Origin: Pantoea sp. RIT-PI-b
GTDB lineage: Bacteria > Pseudomonadota > Gammaproteobacteria > Enterobacterales > Enterobacteriaceae
NCBI RefSeq assembly: GCF_001187905.1
Contig: NZ_LGIS01000026.1
Location: forward strand, 236,458-300,457
DNA length: 64,000 nt
Reading direction: 5' to 3'
Each line of letters opens with the position of its first letter. Position 1 is the stretch's first letter. Positions 44,707 to 54,771 of the stretch are shown here, piece by piece. Made by a program: the position numbers and the translations under genes. The notes under the pieces were generated by a model that had not been told where the DNA came from, made no database searches, and saw only the letters and a list, made by a program, of their open reading frames with translations.

Positions 44707-45180
44707 ATGAAAAAGTGGATGATACTGGCCGCGCTGGCGTTGAGTGGCTGTGCGCAGATCAGCAATTATGACCAGGCCGTGAAAACCCCGGCACCGCTGG
44801 AACTGCAGGGCAACTGGCAAACCGTTGGCCCGCAGAGCAAGTTGATCAGCAAGCAGGCGATGGGCAGCCTGATTATCAGTGCCGAAGGCGATACGCTGGA
44901 TTGCCGCCAGTGGCAGCGAGTGATTGCTAAACCGGGCAAATTAACGCGTTTGGGCGATGATTGGGTCAACGTGACGCGTCAGGTGCGCGTGATGCCGCTG
45001 AAGCTGGAGAGCGGTGAGCTGCGTTACGACGGTTTACGCCTGCGTAAAGTGGATCGCCCAACCGTTGAGTGCCAGCAGGCGCTGGACGAAGTGGCGAAGC
45101 GCCCGAATGACGCGGTGATTCAGGATATTGAGCCGGCGATTATGCAGCCGGTTTCGGTGTCGTCTAAGCCGGCACAATAA
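44707..45180 (+). CDS. yedD: Lipoprotein YedD
   Basis: 157 aa. Signal KKWMILAALALSGC with the lipobox Cys at 15. The mature part has LQGNWQTVGPQSKLISKQAMGSLIIS, EGDTLDCRQWQRVIAKPGKLT and VDRPTVECQQALD, all matching E. coli YedD. Function unknown. It lies upstream of fliT as in E. coli. Confidence 0.92.
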   Translation: MKKWMILAALALSGCAQISNYDQAVKTPAPLELQGNWQTVGPQSKLISKQAMGSLIISAEGDTLDCRQWQRVIAKPGKLTRLGDDWVNVTRQVRVMPLKLESGELRYDGLRLRKVDRPTVECQQALDEVAKRPNDAVIQDIEPAIMQPVSVSSKPAQ

Positions 45181-45185
45181 TCCTC

Positions 45186-45246
45186 AGGTCACCATAAATG
45201 GCGACCCTACATATTCTGCCCGTAGGGTCGCCATTTATGGTGACCT
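45186..45246. repeat. Inverted pair of the 24-bp palindromic repeat
   Basis: Two copies facing each other (GTCACCATAAATGGCGAC + CCTAC, then its complement) separated by 11 bases. Together they can form a 25-bp stem. It lies just after yedD, between convergent genes. Confidence 0.85.
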
Positions 45247-45256
45247 GAAAATCGTA

Positions 45257-45292
45257 AAAAAAGGGTGAGAAGATAACTTCTCACCCTTTTTT
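45257..45292. terminator. Bidirectional intrinsic terminator
   Basis: AAAAAAGGGTGAGAAG / CTTCTCACCCTTTTTT around ATAA, between yedD and fliT. Confidence 0.9.
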
Positions 45293-45313
45293 CATGCCGT
45301 ACATCGTAACCAA

Positions 45314-45667
45314 TCAACCCTGCGGCAAATACACGCTGCCTTGCTTACCATATGCGCTCATCACCGATTTCTGCATCGATGATTGTCCTACCAGCTGCGT
45401 CAGTTCATCCATACGCAGTTGCAGCAGACGCTTCACTTCGCTCTCATTATCGAGGATATGGCGCAACACCGGACGCAGCTGCTCTTGCAGCTGGCGCGAC
45501 GGTGCGGCGGCTTCGGTTGTTTGCGCCAGTCTTTGCACCGCACTGACATAATCCACTTCCTTGGTAATCAAATCATCCCATTCGCCGTCTGCTGCCAAAC
45601 GCAGCATTCCATGGCTGAGGTCGAGTAACTGTTGGTAAACGGTGATCAGTGGCGGTGCAATGTTCAT
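45314..45667 (-). CDS. fliT: Flagellar chaperone / FlhDC regulator FliT
   Basis: 117 aa all-helical protein. Positions and pattern ([38 protein letters not shown]) fit FliT, which chaperones the cap protein FliD and, when free, binds FlhDC. Its ATG overlaps the fliS stop by one base. Confidence 0.92.
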   Translation of the reverse strand: MNIAPPLITVYQQLLDLSHGMLRLAADGEWDDLITKEVDYVSAVQRLAQTTEAAAPSRQLQEQLRPVLRHILDNESEVKRLLQLRMDELTQLVGQSSMQKSVMSAYGKQGSVYLPQG

Positions 45668-46074
45668 TAAACGGCGTCCTGAAGGTGTTGAGGTTGTACG
45701 ACTTCTTTCCAGGCATCAGCAATATTGCGCAGAAGACCTTCAACTTCTTCGAGGGCTTCGACATCATTACGCAGATTAGCCTGAACCAGACGGCGAACCA
45801 TATAGGCGTAAAGGCCTAACAGGTTGTCGGTAAGGTCATCGCCTGCTTGCTCATCGAGGCCCTGTTTCAGTCCGCCTTCGATGATGTTAATGGCCTTGGA
45901 AATCGAGTTACCTTTTCCCTGGATATTGTTGTCCTGCATAAACAGGCGGGCGCGGACCAGTGCGCTGATCGCACCGTCAAACAGCAAGGTAATCAGCTGC
46001 TGTTGATTGGCGCTCATCACTGAGCTCTCCACCCCGATTTTTGCATAGGCTTGTGTGCCGTTAGCGCTGTACAT
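45667..46074 (-). CDS. fliS: Flagellar export chaperone FliS
   Basis: 135 aa, strongly like E. coli Fli[50 protein letters not shown] and [34 protein letters not shown]. FliS binds unexported flagellin. The ATG at 46074 follows AAGGA by six bases; an ATG two codons upstream is too close to it. Confidence 0.97.
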   Translation of the reverse strand: MYSANGTQAYAKIGVESSVMSANQQQLITLLFDGAISALVRARLFMQDNNIQGKGNSISKAINIIEGGLKQGLDEQAGDDLTDNLLGLYAYMVRRLVQANLRNDVEALEEVEGLLRNIADAWKEVVQPQHLQDAV

Positions 46075-46086
46075 GATCATTCCTTA

Positions 46087-47514
46087 TTAAGACGAGCTGC
46101 TTGAGCTTGAGCTGCTGGATGACTCGAACTGCTGCGTCAGGTAGCTGCTGGTCTGGTTTAACGAACTCATCAGCACATCAAGTTGCGTAAACTGAGCTTT
46201 ATAACGAGCCACCATGTTGTCGATACGCGTACTCATGGTGTTGTACTGATCGGTCAGGTCATTCAGCGTTTTACTCACGCCATCCGTCGCGGCCTGCACG
46301 ATACCGGTGCTGGACAGCCAACCGGTCAGATTGGTGGCGATAGTGGTGGTGATGCCGGTGGTTTTACCATCACCGACAATCATCTCTTTCACGCCATCCG
46401 CGTCGCTGCTCAGCGCAGTTTCCAGTTTGTCGGAATCCAGTTCCAAAGAACCGGTGGTTGGGTCGGTGGTGATACCGATCTGCGCCAGGGTTTTATAGGT
46501 GGAAGAACTTTGCGCATTGGTCAGCATGCTTTTCAGCTGGGTCTGAATAGTGCGCAGGGTGCTATCACCTAACAGCGCGCCGTTGCTGGTGTCTTGCGCG
46601 TCTGCGCCGACATCAACAGCAGTGTATTTAGTCAGGGTGCTGAACTGATCGAGCAGGGTGTTATAAGCATCGACCCACGTCTTAATCGCGCTTTCCGCTT
46701 TTGAGGTGTCTTTGGTGATGGTCAGCGTCTGATTGCCGCTGGTGGTGTCGTTAAGATTGAGAGTGATCCCTTCCAGCGCATCACTAATGGTGTTGCTGCT
46801 GTTTTCAATCTCGACATTATTTACCGTCAACTTAGCGTTCTGCGCGGTCACGCTTTCGGTCATTGCATTGCTGCTGCCGGATGCATCGTAGCCAACAATA
46901 CCTTGCAGCGTGTCATCACCGGTTACGGCAATTTTGCTAACGGCATTATCACTGCCGGTTTCGCTGGAGGTCAGCGATAAACGGTAGCTGCCATCGCCCA
47001 CTTTAATGATAGTGGCGCTAACGCCGGCATCAGCACTGTTGATCGCATCACGCATACCGGTCAGTGAAGTTTGGTCACTGGTCAGGGCGATGTCTTTGCT
47101 GGTGCCATCTTTCAGGGTAATCGACAAGGTACGGCTGCTGGCAGATGAGTCGCCTAGCGCCGTGGTGTTGCTGGTCTGCACTGCTGAAGTCAGGGTCTGC
47201 GCCTGCGCCAGCTGGGAAACGCTAATGGTGTATTTACCCGCGACCACAGAACCTGAGGTGGTGGCGCTAAACGCGCTAGAGCTGCTACTTGCTGAGGTTG
47301 CGCTGAACAGATCGGCACTGTTTAGCGCGGTGTTCGCGGTCTGGAAAGTAGAAAGCGAGCTTTTCAGCGTGGCGTACGCGCTCAGTTTGGCGGTATAGGC
47401 CGTCTGCTGATTAGAGATAGGCGTTAATGACGCTTTCTCAGCAGTGGTCAGGTTATCAAGGATGGTACTTAAATCGAGGCCAGAACCGATACCCAGCGTA
47501 GAGATACTTGCCAT
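46087..47514 (-). CDS. fliD: Flagellar filament cap protein FliD (HAP2)
   Basis: 475 aa. N-terminal FliD pattern (SISTLGIGSGLDLSTILDNLTTAEKASLTPI) and C-terminal helices (GVSKTLNDLTDQYNTMSTRIDNMVARYKAQFTQLDVLMSSLNQTSSYLTQQF). The C-terminus ends in an 11-serine run. Caps the filament and folds incoming flagellin. AAGGA lies six bases before the ATG. A perfect sigma-28 promoter is upstream, and fliDST form one operon. Confidence 0.96.
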   Translation of the reverse strand: MASISTLGIGSGLDLSTILDNLTTAEKASLTPISNQQTAYTAKLSAYATLKSSLSTFQTANTALNSADLFSATSASSSSSAFSATTSGSVVAGKYTISVSQLAQAQTLTSAVQTSNTTALGDSSASSRTLSITLKDGTSKDIALTSDQTSLTGMRDAINSADAGVSATIIKVGDGSYRLSLTSSETGSDNAVSKIAVTGDDTLQGIVGYDASGSSNAMTESVTAQNAKLTVNNVEIENSSNTISDALEGITLNLNDTTSGNQTLTITKDTSKAESAIKTWVDAYNTLLDQFSTLTKYTAVDVGADAQDTSNGALLGDSTLRTIQTQLKSMLTNAQSSSTYKTLAQIGITTDPTTGSLELDSDKLETALSSDADGVKEMIVGDGKTTGITTTIATNLTGWLSSTGIVQAATDGVSKTLNDLTDQYNTMSTRIDNMVARYKAQFTQLDVLMSSLNQTSSYLTQQFESSSSSSSSSSS

Positions 47515-47557
47515 GTTGTTTCCTTTAAGTGGTCGACACGGAGTTTGAATACCCGGG

Positions 47558-47584
47558 TTATCGGCTTTGAATAGTCAAAGTTTA
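47558..47584 (-). promoter_or_regulatory. Sigma-28 (FliA) promoter of fliDST
   Basis: On the minus strand TAAACTTT, an 11-base spacer, then GCCGATAA: -10 perfect, one mismatch in the -35. It lies 43 bp upstream of fliD. Confidence 0.93.
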
Positions 47585-47747
47585 AAATTAATTCTCAATC
47601 GGTGATGAAGTGAATAGCGTATATAGAGAAGGGTATTTCTGGCGCTAGAAAAAATGATCAAATCTCTAAAGAAGTGAGCGGAGAGGGCGATAAAGATAAG
47701 CGTGACAGGTTGAAGGGAAAAATTTTCACCTGGTCCTAAAAAAAATC

Positions 47748-47774
47748 TAAAGGTTGTTTAAGGGCAGACGATAA
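47748..47774 (+). promoter_or_regulatory. Sigma-28 (FliA) promoter of fliC
   Basis: TAAAGGTT, an 11-base spacer, then GACGATAA; about 76 bp upstream of the fliC start. Confidence 0.9.
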
Positions 47775-47850
47775 CAACATTGACGGCGCTGAAGCCGGCG
47801 GGTTGAAGCCCACACCTTAACCGAAAGACTTGATTAACAGGAAAATTATC

Positions 47851-49137
47851 ATGGCCCAAGTCATTAATACCAACAGCCTCTCGCTGATCACTCAGAACAA
47901 CATCAACAAGAACCAGTCTGCTCTGTCTACCTCTATCGAGCGTCTGTCTTCTGGTCTTCGTATTAACAGCGCTAAAGATGACGCAGCGGGCCAGGCCATT
48001 GCCAACCGCTTCACCTCTAACATCAACGGCCTGACTCAGGCAGCGCGTAACGCTAACGACGGTATCTCTGCAGCGCAGACCACTGAAGGCGCACTGTCAG
48101 AAATCAACAACAACTTACAGCGTATCCGTGAACTGACTGTACAGTCTCAGAACGGTACTAACTCAGATTCTGACCTGTCTTCAATCCAGGACGAAATCAA
48201 ATCACGTCTGGACGAGATTGACCGTGTATCTGGTCAGACTCAGTTCAACGGCGTGAACGTGCTGGCTAAAGACGGTAAAATGTCTATCCAGGTTGGCGCT
48301 AATGATGGTCAGACTATCGATATCAACCTGCAGAAAATCGACTCATCAACTTTGGGTCTGAGCGGTTTTGGTGTTGACAAAACTGCACTGAAAACCAGTG
48401 ATGCAATTACTCAGGTTGGTGCGAGTGGTGCACTGAAATCTGTTGATTTGTCTTCAGTAGCAACAGCTCTGAAAGTTGATGCAAGCACACTGTCTCTGAA
48501 AAACGTTCAGGATTCTACTGGTGCTGCAACTGCTAACTATGTTGTGTCTTCTGGTAGCGACAACTATTCAGTTTCTGTTGACGATGCAAGCGGCACTGTA
48601 ACCCTGAACACCACTGATGTGACCTACGATGACAGTGCAAATGGTGTTACTGGTGGTTCAATGACCGGTAAATACGTGAAAGTAGGTGCTGATGATACTG
48701 GTGCTGCAGTGGGTTACGTTACTGTTCAGGGTAAAGACTATAAAACTGATGCAGGCGCGCTGGTTAACACCAACGACACCACTGGTTCTCAGAACGTAGC
48801 AAGCAACATTGGTGATATTGCTGATGCTGCTAACACCAGCGCATATACTGGTGCAGCAACTTCAGATCCACTGGCTCTGCTGGACAAAGCTATCGCGTCT
48901 GTAGACAAATTCCGTTCAAGCCTGGGTGCGGTGCAGAACCGTCTGGACTCTGCAATCACCAACCTGAACAACACCACCACTAACCTGTCTGAAGCACAGT
49001 CTCGTATTCAGGATGCTGACTACGCTACTGAAGTTTCAAACATGTCTAAAGCACAGATCATCCAGCAGGCGGGTAACTCAGTGTTGGCTAAAGCTAACCA
49101 GGTTCCACAGCAGGTTCTGTCTCTGCTGCAGGGCTAA
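47851..49137 (+). CDS. fliC: Flagellin FliC
   Basis: 428 aa. Conserved ends: AQVINTNSLSLITQNNINKNQSALSTSIERLSSGLRINSAKDDAAGQAIANRF at the start and VSNMSKAQIIQQAGNSVLAKANQVPQQVLSLLQG at the end. The middle (about 175-345) is the variable surface region, compact compared with E. coli. Biased codon use of a highly expressed gene (CTG, GGT, AAC) is visible. I chose the ATG at 47851; seven more codons upstream are open but not conserved. Confidence 0.98.
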   Translation: MAQVINTNSLSLITQNNINKNQSALSTSIERLSSGLRINSAKDDAAGQAIANRFTSNINGLTQAARNANDGISAAQTTEGALSEINNNLQRIRELTVQSQNGTNSDSDLSSIQDEIKSRLDEIDRVSGQTQFNGVNVLAKDGKMSIQVGANDGQTIDINLQKIDSSTLGLSGFGVDKTALKTSDAITQVGASGALKSVDLSSVATALKVDASTLSLKNVQDSTGAATANYVVSSGSDNYSVSVDDASGTVTLNTTDVTYDDSANGVTGGSMTGKYVKVGADDTGAAVGYVTVQGKDYKTDAGALVNTNDTTGSQNVASNIGDIADAANTSAYTGAATSDPLALLDKAIASVDKFRSSLGAVQNRLDSAITNLNNTTTNLSEAQSRIQDADYATEVSNMSKAQIIQQAGNSVLAKANQVPQQVLSLLQG

Positions 49138-49160
49138 TCGCTCTAAGCTCCTTGCTTATC

Positions 49161-49187
49161 AAACCCCGCTTCGGCGGGGTTTTTTTA
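49161..49187 (+). terminator. fliC terminator
   Basis: AAACCCCGC-TTCG-GCGGGGTTTTTTT, a textbook tetraloop terminator 23 bp after fliC. Confidence 0.95.
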
Positions 49188-49249
49188 TATCTGCATATTA
49201 TGCGCAAGCAGTTATACTCAGCATCCTCCCGCTTCACAGGACGTGTTTA

Positions 49250-49615
49250 ATGCGTATTTTCCTCTTCGCTATGCTGTTGTTATCCGGTTGTACCACCGCA
49301 AAACATCCACGCACTAACGTGGTCGTGCCACCGCCGCCGGTTGTGACCGATCTCAACAGCTATATCGCCGGAATCAACTATGCCATCACGACGCAGTTAT
49401 TTGATGTCGATATCTTTGCAGGCAAAACGTGTGATGTGCGACTTGATTTGGATGACAAAGGACAACTGACGGATATCCATGTATTAACCGGCGATCTCGG
49501 CTTATGTACTGCCGCTAAGGAGGCTGTCAAAAACGCTCAATTCCCTGAGCCACCGTCTCAGGAAATTCATCGGGTGATAACGCATCCGGTATTACATTTC
49601 GCGCCACAAAAGTGA
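49250..49615 (+). CDS. Lipoprotein with free-standing TolA domain III
   Basis: 121 aa. Lipobox LLSGC with Cys 14, a short Pro-rich linker (VVVPPPPVV), then a domain that follows TolA C-terminal domain III: DLNSYIAGINYAITTQLFD, FAGKTCDVRLDLDDKGQLTDI, GDLGLCTAAKEAVKNAQFPEPPSQEI, HFAPQ. The two Cys (61, 86) correspond to the TolA-III disulfide. TolA-III is the part of TolA bound by TolB, group A colicins and filamentous phages. Thr after the lipid Cys predicts outer-membrane sorting. No long TolA helix is present. Confidence 0.82.
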   Translation: MRIFLFAMLLLSGCTTAKHPRTNVVVPPPPVVTDLNSYIAGINYAITTQLFDVDIFAGKTCDVRLDLDDKGQLTDIHVLTGDLGLCTAAKEAVKNAQFPEPPSQEIHRVITHPVLHFAPQK

Positions 49616-49634
49616 AACGCACGGCCGGTACATC

Positions 49635-49658
49635 GTAGGGTCGCCATTCATGGCGACC
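49635..49658 (-). repeat. Dispersed 24-bp palindromic repeat
   Basis: Perfect copy in inverse orientation: GTAGG followed by GTCGCCATTCATGGCGAC. It lies 20 bp after the TolA-like lipoprotein gene. Confidence 0.85.
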
Positions 49659-49783
49659 GCAAGTCAGCACCATCTATAGCAGCGCAATCTATTGCGCCAT
49701 GCCCGCCATCTCCACCCAATCCGCTTGAAGCTTTACCGGCTTATCGCTAAGGTAAGCGCGTTTTTTCGCCGCCAGGAAACCTT

Positions 49784-50374
49784 ATGACCACCATCGCGCT
49801 CATCGACGATCACATGATTGTCCGTTCTGGATTTGCCCAATTACTCGGGCTGGAACCGGATTTTCAGGTCGTTGCTGAATGCGGTTCCGGGCGCGAAGCC
49901 CTCAATCAACTACCGGGGCGCGGCGTGCAGGTGTGCATCTGCGATATCTCGATGCCGGATATTTCCGGGCTGGAGTTGCTAAGCCAGCTGCCGAAAGGTA
50001 TGGCGACCATCATGCTGTCGGTGCACGACAGTCCGGCGCTGGTGGAGCAGGCGCTCAACGCCGGCGCGCGCGGTTTTCTCTCCAAACGTTGCAGCCCCGA
50101 TGAATTGATCGCGGCGGTGCATACCGTGGCCAAAGGCGGCTGCTACCTAACGCCCGATATCGCCATCAAACTCGCCTCCGCACGGCAGGATCCGCTCACC
50201 AAACGCGAACGTCAGGTGGCGGAGAAACTGGCGCAAGGTTTAGCAGTGAAAGAGATCGCTGCCGAACTCGGCCTGTCGCCGAAAACCGTTCACGTTCATC
50301 GCGCCAATTTGCTGGAAAAGCTCAATGTCAGCAACGACGTTGAACTGGCGCGCCGCATGTTTGATGGCTGGTAA
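49784..50374 (+). CDS. uhpA: Response regulator UhpA
   Basis: 196 aa, the same length as E. coli UhpA. Receiver domain with acidic pocket (ALIDDH) and phospho-Asp in [16 protein letters not shown], then a LuxR-type HTH ([45 protein letters not shown]). Activates uhpT when glucose-6-phosphate is outside. CAGGAAACC precedes the ATG. First gene of uhpABC. Confidence 0.95.
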   Translation: MTTIALIDDHMIVRSGFAQLLGLEPDFQVVAECGSGREALNQLPGRGVQVCICDISMPDISGLELLSQLPKGMATIMLSVHDSPALVEQALNAGARGFLSKRCSPDELIAAVHTVAKGGCYLTPDIAIKLASARQDPLTKRERQVAEKLAQGLAVKEIAAELGLSPKTVHVHRANLLEKLNVSNDVELARRMFDGW

Positions 50375-51870
50375 TGCAGCCACTCTTTTCACGGCTGATT
50401 ACCGTCATCGCCAGTTTTTGTATCTTCTCCGCCGCGTGGTTTTGCCTGTGGAGCATTAGCCTGCATCTGGCGGATCGTCCTGAGCTGGCGGTGTTGCTGT
50501 TTCCCTTTGGCCTGCGCCTGGGTTTGATGTTGCAGTGTCCGCGCGCCTACTGGCCGGTGCTGCTCGGTGCCGAGTGGTTGATGCTGTATGGATTATCGCG
50601 CGAAGTGGCGCTGGCGCATCTGCCGCTGCTGATGCTCGGAAGCTTATTAACACTGCTGCCGGTGGCATTAATCTCCCGTTATCGTCATCAGCGCGATTGG
50701 CACACTTTGCTGTGGCAGGGCGGAGCGATGGTGTGCGCGGCGCTACTGCAAGCCTTGCCGTGGATCGCACAGCCAGCAGCTTTGAACGCGGTACTGCTCA
50801 CACTGACCGGCGCGCTGACCGTGGCACCCACCTGTTTGGTGATCTGGCACTACCTCACCAGCACCCGCTGGCAGCCGCTCGGCCCTTCGCTGGTGGGACA
50901 GCCGGTTAACTGGCGCGTGCGCCATCTGTTTGGTTATGTGCTGCTATTTATCGTCAGCCTATGGTTGCAGCTTGGATTGCCGGCAGAGCTGTCGCGCTTC
51001 ACGCCATTTTGTCTGGCGTTGCCGATTATCGCGCTGGCGTGGCATTACGGCTGGCAGGGCGCGCTGATCGCCACCTTAATGAACGCCATCGCCCTGATCG
51101 CCAGCCAAACCTGGCACGATCACGCGGTCGATCTGCTGCTCTCCCTGCTGGCGCAAAGTCTTACCGGGCTGCTGCTGGGCGCAGGTATTCAGCGTTTACG
51201 TGAACTCAATCAGTCGCTGCAAACCGAGTTGCTGCGCAATCGCCGCCTGACGGAACGCTTGCTGGAGACCGAAGAGAGCGTACGACGCGAAGTGGCGCGC
51301 GAACTGCACGATGATATCGGCCAAACCATCACCGCGATTCGCACCCAGGCCGGGATCATGCAGCGCATCAGCCCGGAAAGTGGCGTCAAGCAGAGCGGCA
51401 TGTTGATTGAGCAGCTGTCGCTGGGTATTTATGACTCCGTGCGTCGTTTGCTGGGGCGCTTGCGTCCGCGCCAGTTGGACGATCTCTCGCTGGAGCAGGC
51501 TATTCGCTCGCTGATGCGAGAAATGGAGCTGGAAGGGCACGGCATCATTAGCCATCTCGACTGGCACATTGACGAAGCACGACTCAGTGAAGCGCAACGC
51601 GTCACGCTGTTTCGTGTCTGTCAGGAAGGACTCAATAATGTGGTGAAACACGCCAGCGCCCGCGCGGTGACGCTGCAAGGCACATTGCAGGACGAGCGGT
51701 TGCTGCTGGTCATTGAAGACGACGGCTGCGGCTTGCCGGCGGGTTCCCCGCAGCAAGGTTTTGGCCTTGCCGGCATGCGCGAACGCGTGACGGCGCTAGG
51801 CGGCTCGCTGGGGATCGCCTGCACCCACGGCACGCGCGTTAGCGTCACGTTACCGCTGCGCAAGGGATAA
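50374..51870 (+). CDS. uhpB: Sensor histidine kinase UhpB
   Basis: 498 aa (E. coli 500). An N-terminal membrane MASE1-like region with about eight helices, then HisKA_3 with the phospho-His in [21 protein letters not shown] and a C-terminal ATPase with [10 protein letters not shown] and [16 protein letters not shown]. Works with UhpC to phosphorylate UhpA. Its ATG follows at the uhpA stop (TAATG). Confidence 0.95.
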   Translation: MQPLFSRLITVIASFCIFSAAWFCLWSISLHLADRPELAVLLFPFGLRLGLMLQCPRAYWPVLLGAEWLMLYGLSREVALAHLPLLMLGSLLTLLPVALISRYRHQRDWHTLLWQGGAMVCAALLQALPWIAQPAALNAVLLTLTGALTVAPTCLVIWHYLTSTRWQPLGPSLVGQPVNWRVRHLFGYVLLFIVSLWLQLGLPAELSRFTPFCLALPIIALAWHYGWQGALIATLMNAIALIASQTWHDHAVDLLLSLLAQSLTGLLLGAGIQRLRELNQSLQTELLRNRRLTERLLETEESVRREVARELHDDIGQTITAIRTQAGIMQRISPESGVKQSGMLIEQLSLGIYDSVRRLLGRLRPRQLDDLSLEQAIRSLMREMELEGHGIISHLDWHIDEARLSEAQRVTLFRVCQEGLNNVVKHASARAVTLQGTLQDERLLLVIEDDGCGLPAGSPQQGFGLAGMRERVTALGGSLGIACTHGTRVSVTLPLRKG

Positions 51871-51877
51871 CCTAAAA

Positions 51878-53209
51878 ATGATGTTCAGATTTCTCAACGC
51901 CCCAGCCAGCGCGCAGCCGATCGAGGATAACGCGACCATTGATGCGCGCTATCGCTACTGGCGGCGCCATATCATGATCACCATCTGGCTCGGCTATGCG
52001 CTGTTCTATTTCACCCGTAAAAGCTTCAACGCCGCCTCGCCGGAAATTCTGGCGGCGGGCGTGATGACGCGCACAGACATCGGCCTGCTGGCGACGCTGT
52101 TTTACATTACTTACGGCCTGTCGAAGTTTTTCTCTGGCATCGTCAGCGACCGCTCCAATGCGCGCTATTTCATGGGCATTGGGCTGATGGCGACGGGCGT
52201 GGTCAACATCCTGTTTGGCTTCTCCACTTCGCTGTGGGCGTTCGCGCTACTATGGGTGCTGAATGCGTTTTTCCAGGGATGGGGATCGCCGGTCTGTGCG
52301 CGTCTGCTAACCAGCTGGTTTTCCCGCACCGAACGCGGCGGCTGGTGGGCATTGTGGAATACCGCACAAAACGTCGGCGGTGCGCTTATCCCGATGATCG
52401 TCGGTGGCGTCGCGCTGCAATATGGCTGGCGCGCCGGCATGATGATTGCCGGCGGACTGGCGATCGTCGCCGGTATTTTTCTCTGCTGGCGCCTGCGCGA
52501 TCGCCCGCAAACTGTGGGTTTACCGCCGGTGGGTGACTGGCGCCACGATGCGCTGGAGATCGCCCAGCAGCAAGAGGGCGCGGGGCTAAGTCATAAAGAG
52601 ATCCTCACTAAATATGTGCTGCTCAACCCTTACATCTGGCTGCTATCGCTATGTTACGTGCTGGTTTATGTGGTGCGTGCCGCCATCAATGACTGGGGCA
52701 ATCTCTACATGTCCGAGACGCTGGGCGTGAATCTGGTGACGGCCAACTCGGCGGTCACCATGTTTGAACTCGGCGGCTTCGGCGGGGCGTTAGTGGCGGG
52801 GTGGGGCTCGGATAAATTGTTCAACGGCAATCGCGGACCGATGAACCTGATCTTTGCCGCCGGTATTTTGCTGTCAGTGGGATCGCTGTGGCTGATGCCG
52901 TTTGCCAGCCACGTGATGCAGGCAGCGTGTTTCTTTACCATCGGCTTTTTTGTCTTCGGCCCCCAAATGTTGATCGGTATGGCGGCGGCGGAGTGTTCGC
53001 ACAAAGATGCGGCGGGCGCGGCGACCGGATTTGTTGGCCTGTTTGCCTATCTGGGCGCGTCGCTCTCCGGCTGGCCGCTGGCACGGGTGATCGATGTCTG
53101 GCACTGGAGCGGCTTTTTCGCGGTCATCGCCTGCGCGGCGGGGATTTCGGCCCTGCTGCTATTGCCATTCCTGCATGCGCAAACGCCACGCCAGCGCGAG
53201 GAAGTGTGA
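51878..53209 (+). CDS. uhpC: Glucose-6-phosphate sensor/MFS protein UhpC
   Basis: 443 aa MFS protein of the organophosphate:phosphate antiporter type. IWLGYALFYFTRKSFNAASPEIL, STIAL-like GLLATLFYITYGLSKFFSGIVSDRSNARYFMGIGL, and a second half with VLVYVVRAAINDWGNLYMSE. UhpC senses external glucose-6-phosphate and signals to UhpB. Seven bases after uhpB. Confidence 0.94.
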   Translation: MMFRFLNAPASAQPIEDNATIDARYRYWRRHIMITIWLGYALFYFTRKSFNAASPEILAAGVMTRTDIGLLATLFYITYGLSKFFSGIVSDRSNARYFMGIGLMATGVVNILFGFSTSLWAFALLWVLNAFFQGWGSPVCARLLTSWFSRTERGGWWALWNTAQNVGGALIPMIVGGVALQYGWRAGMMIAGGLAIVAGIFLCWRLRDRPQTVGLPPVGDWRHDALEIAQQQEGAGLSHKEILTKYVLLNPYIWLLSLCYVLVYVVRAAINDWGNLYMSETLGVNLVTANSAVTMFELGGFGGALVAGWGSDKLFNGNRGPMNLIFAAGILLSVGSLWLMPFASHVMQAACFFTIGFFVFGPQMLIGMAAAECSHKDAAGAATGFVGLFAYLGASLSGWPLARVIDVWHWSGFFAVIACAAGISALLLLPFLHAQTPRQREEV

Positions 53210-53346
53210 TGCATCCCCGCTTTTTGCCTTTACTTCGCCAAAACTAAGAAATTTTCCCGGTTGCGCCGGGCAGTTGTCTCAGGCCGAAACCGCTGCTGAT
53301 TTTTACAATGCCTGCCATCACGCAGGTCATTAATCAGGAGCACTCC

Positions 53347-54738
53347 ATGCTGGCTTTCTTAAATCAGGTGCGCAAGCCGACCCTGAATCTGTCGCTCGAA
53401 GAGCGACGCAAGATGTGGTTCAAACCCTTTATGCAGTCCTATCTGGTGGTCTTTATCGGCTACCTGACCATGTATCTGATCCGCAAAAACTTCAACATTG
53501 CGCAGAACGACATGATCACCACCTACGGACTCAGCATGACGCAGCTGGGGATGATTGGGCTCGGCTTCTCCATCACCTACGGCGTCGGGAAAACCCTGGT
53601 TTCCTACTACGCCGATGGCAAAAATACCAAGCAGTTCCTGCCGTTTATGCTGATTCTCTCGGCAATTTGTATGCTGGGCTTCAGTGCCAGCATGGGCGCG
53701 GGTTCGGTGAGTCTGTTTCTGATGATCGCGTTTTATGCGCTGAGCGGCTTCTTCCAAAGTACTGGCGGCTCCTGTAGCTACTCCACCATCACCAAATGGA
53801 CGCCGCGCCGCAAACGCGGCAGCTATCTGGGCATGTGGAATATTTCGCATAACCTCGGCGGCGCGGGTGCAGCCGGTGTGGCGCTATTTGGTGCCAATTA
53901 CCTGTTCGATGGGCATGTGGTCGGCATGTTTGTGTTCCCGTCACTGATCGCCCTGGTCGTCGGCTTTATCGGTCTGCGCTACGGCAGCGATTCACCTGAA
54001 TCTTACGGTTTGGGCAAAGCCGAAGAGCTGTTTGGTGAAGAGATCAGCGAGGAGGACAAAGAAACTGAAGATCAGGCGATGACCAAGTGGCAGATCTTTG
54101 TCGAGTACGTGCTGAAAAACAAAGTGATTTGGCTGCTGTGTTTCGCCAACATCTTCCTGTATGTGGTGCGTATTGGTATCGATCAGTGGTCGACGGTATA
54201 TGCCTATCAGGAGTTAAAACTGTCGAAAGAGGTGGCGATTCAGGGCTTCACGCTGTTTGAAGTCGGCGCGTTAGTCGGCACGCTGCTGTGGGGCTGGTTA
54301 TCGGATCTGGCGAATGGTCGTCGTGCGCTGGTGGCATGTGTGGCGTTGGCGTTGATTATCGCCACGCTCGGTGTCTATCAACATGCCAGCAATCAATACG
54401 TTTATCTGGCCTCGCTGTTTGCATTGGGCTTTCTGGTGTTTGGTCCGCAACTGCTTATTGGTGTCGCTGCCGTCGGCTTTGTACCGAAAAAAGCCATCGG
54501 TGCCGCCGATGGCATCAAAGGCACCTTTGCTTACCTGATCGGTGACAGCTTCGCGAAGTTAGGCTTGGGGATGATCGCCGACGGCACGCCAATCTTTGGC
54601 TTAACCGGATGGGCCGGAACTTTTGCCGCGCTGGATGCGGCAGCGATCGGCTGTATTGCCCTGATGGCGCTGGTGGCAGTGTTTGAAGAGCGTAAGATTC
54701 GCCGTGAGAAGCGCCTGCAGCGGTTAAAAGCAGCGTAA
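53347..54738 (+). CDS. uhpT: Hexose-phosphate:phosphate antiporter UhpT
   Basis: 463 aa, nearly identical to E. coli Uhp[13 protein letters not shown] start, [51 protein letters not shown], and the cytoplasmic-loop [18 protein letters not shown]. Imports glucose-6-phosphate, and fosfomycin by side activity. I chose the ATG at 53347 after AGGAG. The 137-bp gap from uhpC holds the inverted repeat CCCGG-TTGCG-CCGGG near 53258-53272 and should contain the UhpA-dependent promoter. Confidence 0.97.
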   Translation: MLAFLNQVRKPTLNLSLEERRKMWFKPFMQSYLVVFIGYLTMYLIRKNFNIAQNDMITTYGLSMTQLGMIGLGFSITYGVGKTLVSYYADGKNTKQFLPFMLILSAICMLGFSASMGAGSVSLFLMIAFYALSGFFQSTGGSCSYSTITKWTPRRKRGSYLGMWNISHNLGGAGAAGVALFGANYLFDGHVVGMFVFPSLIALVVGFIGLRYGSDSPESYGLGKAEELFGEEISEEDKETEDQAMTKWQIFVEYVLKNKVIWLLCFANIFLYVVRIGIDQWSTVYAYQELKLSKEVAIQGFTLFEVGALVGTLLWGWLSDLANGRRALVACVALALIIATLGVYQHASNQYVYLASLFALGFLVFGPQLLIGVAAVGFVPKKAIGAADGIKGTFAYLIGDSFAKLGLGMIADGTPIFGLTGWAGTFAALDAAAIGCIALMALVAVFEERKIRREKRLQRLKAA

Positions 54739-54744
54739 TGGTGC

Positions 54745-54771
54745 GCCCCGGTTTTCCGCCGGGGCTTTTTT
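54745..54771 (+). terminator. uhpT terminator
   Basis: GCCCCGG / CCGGGGC stem followed by TTTTTT. Confidence 0.9.
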
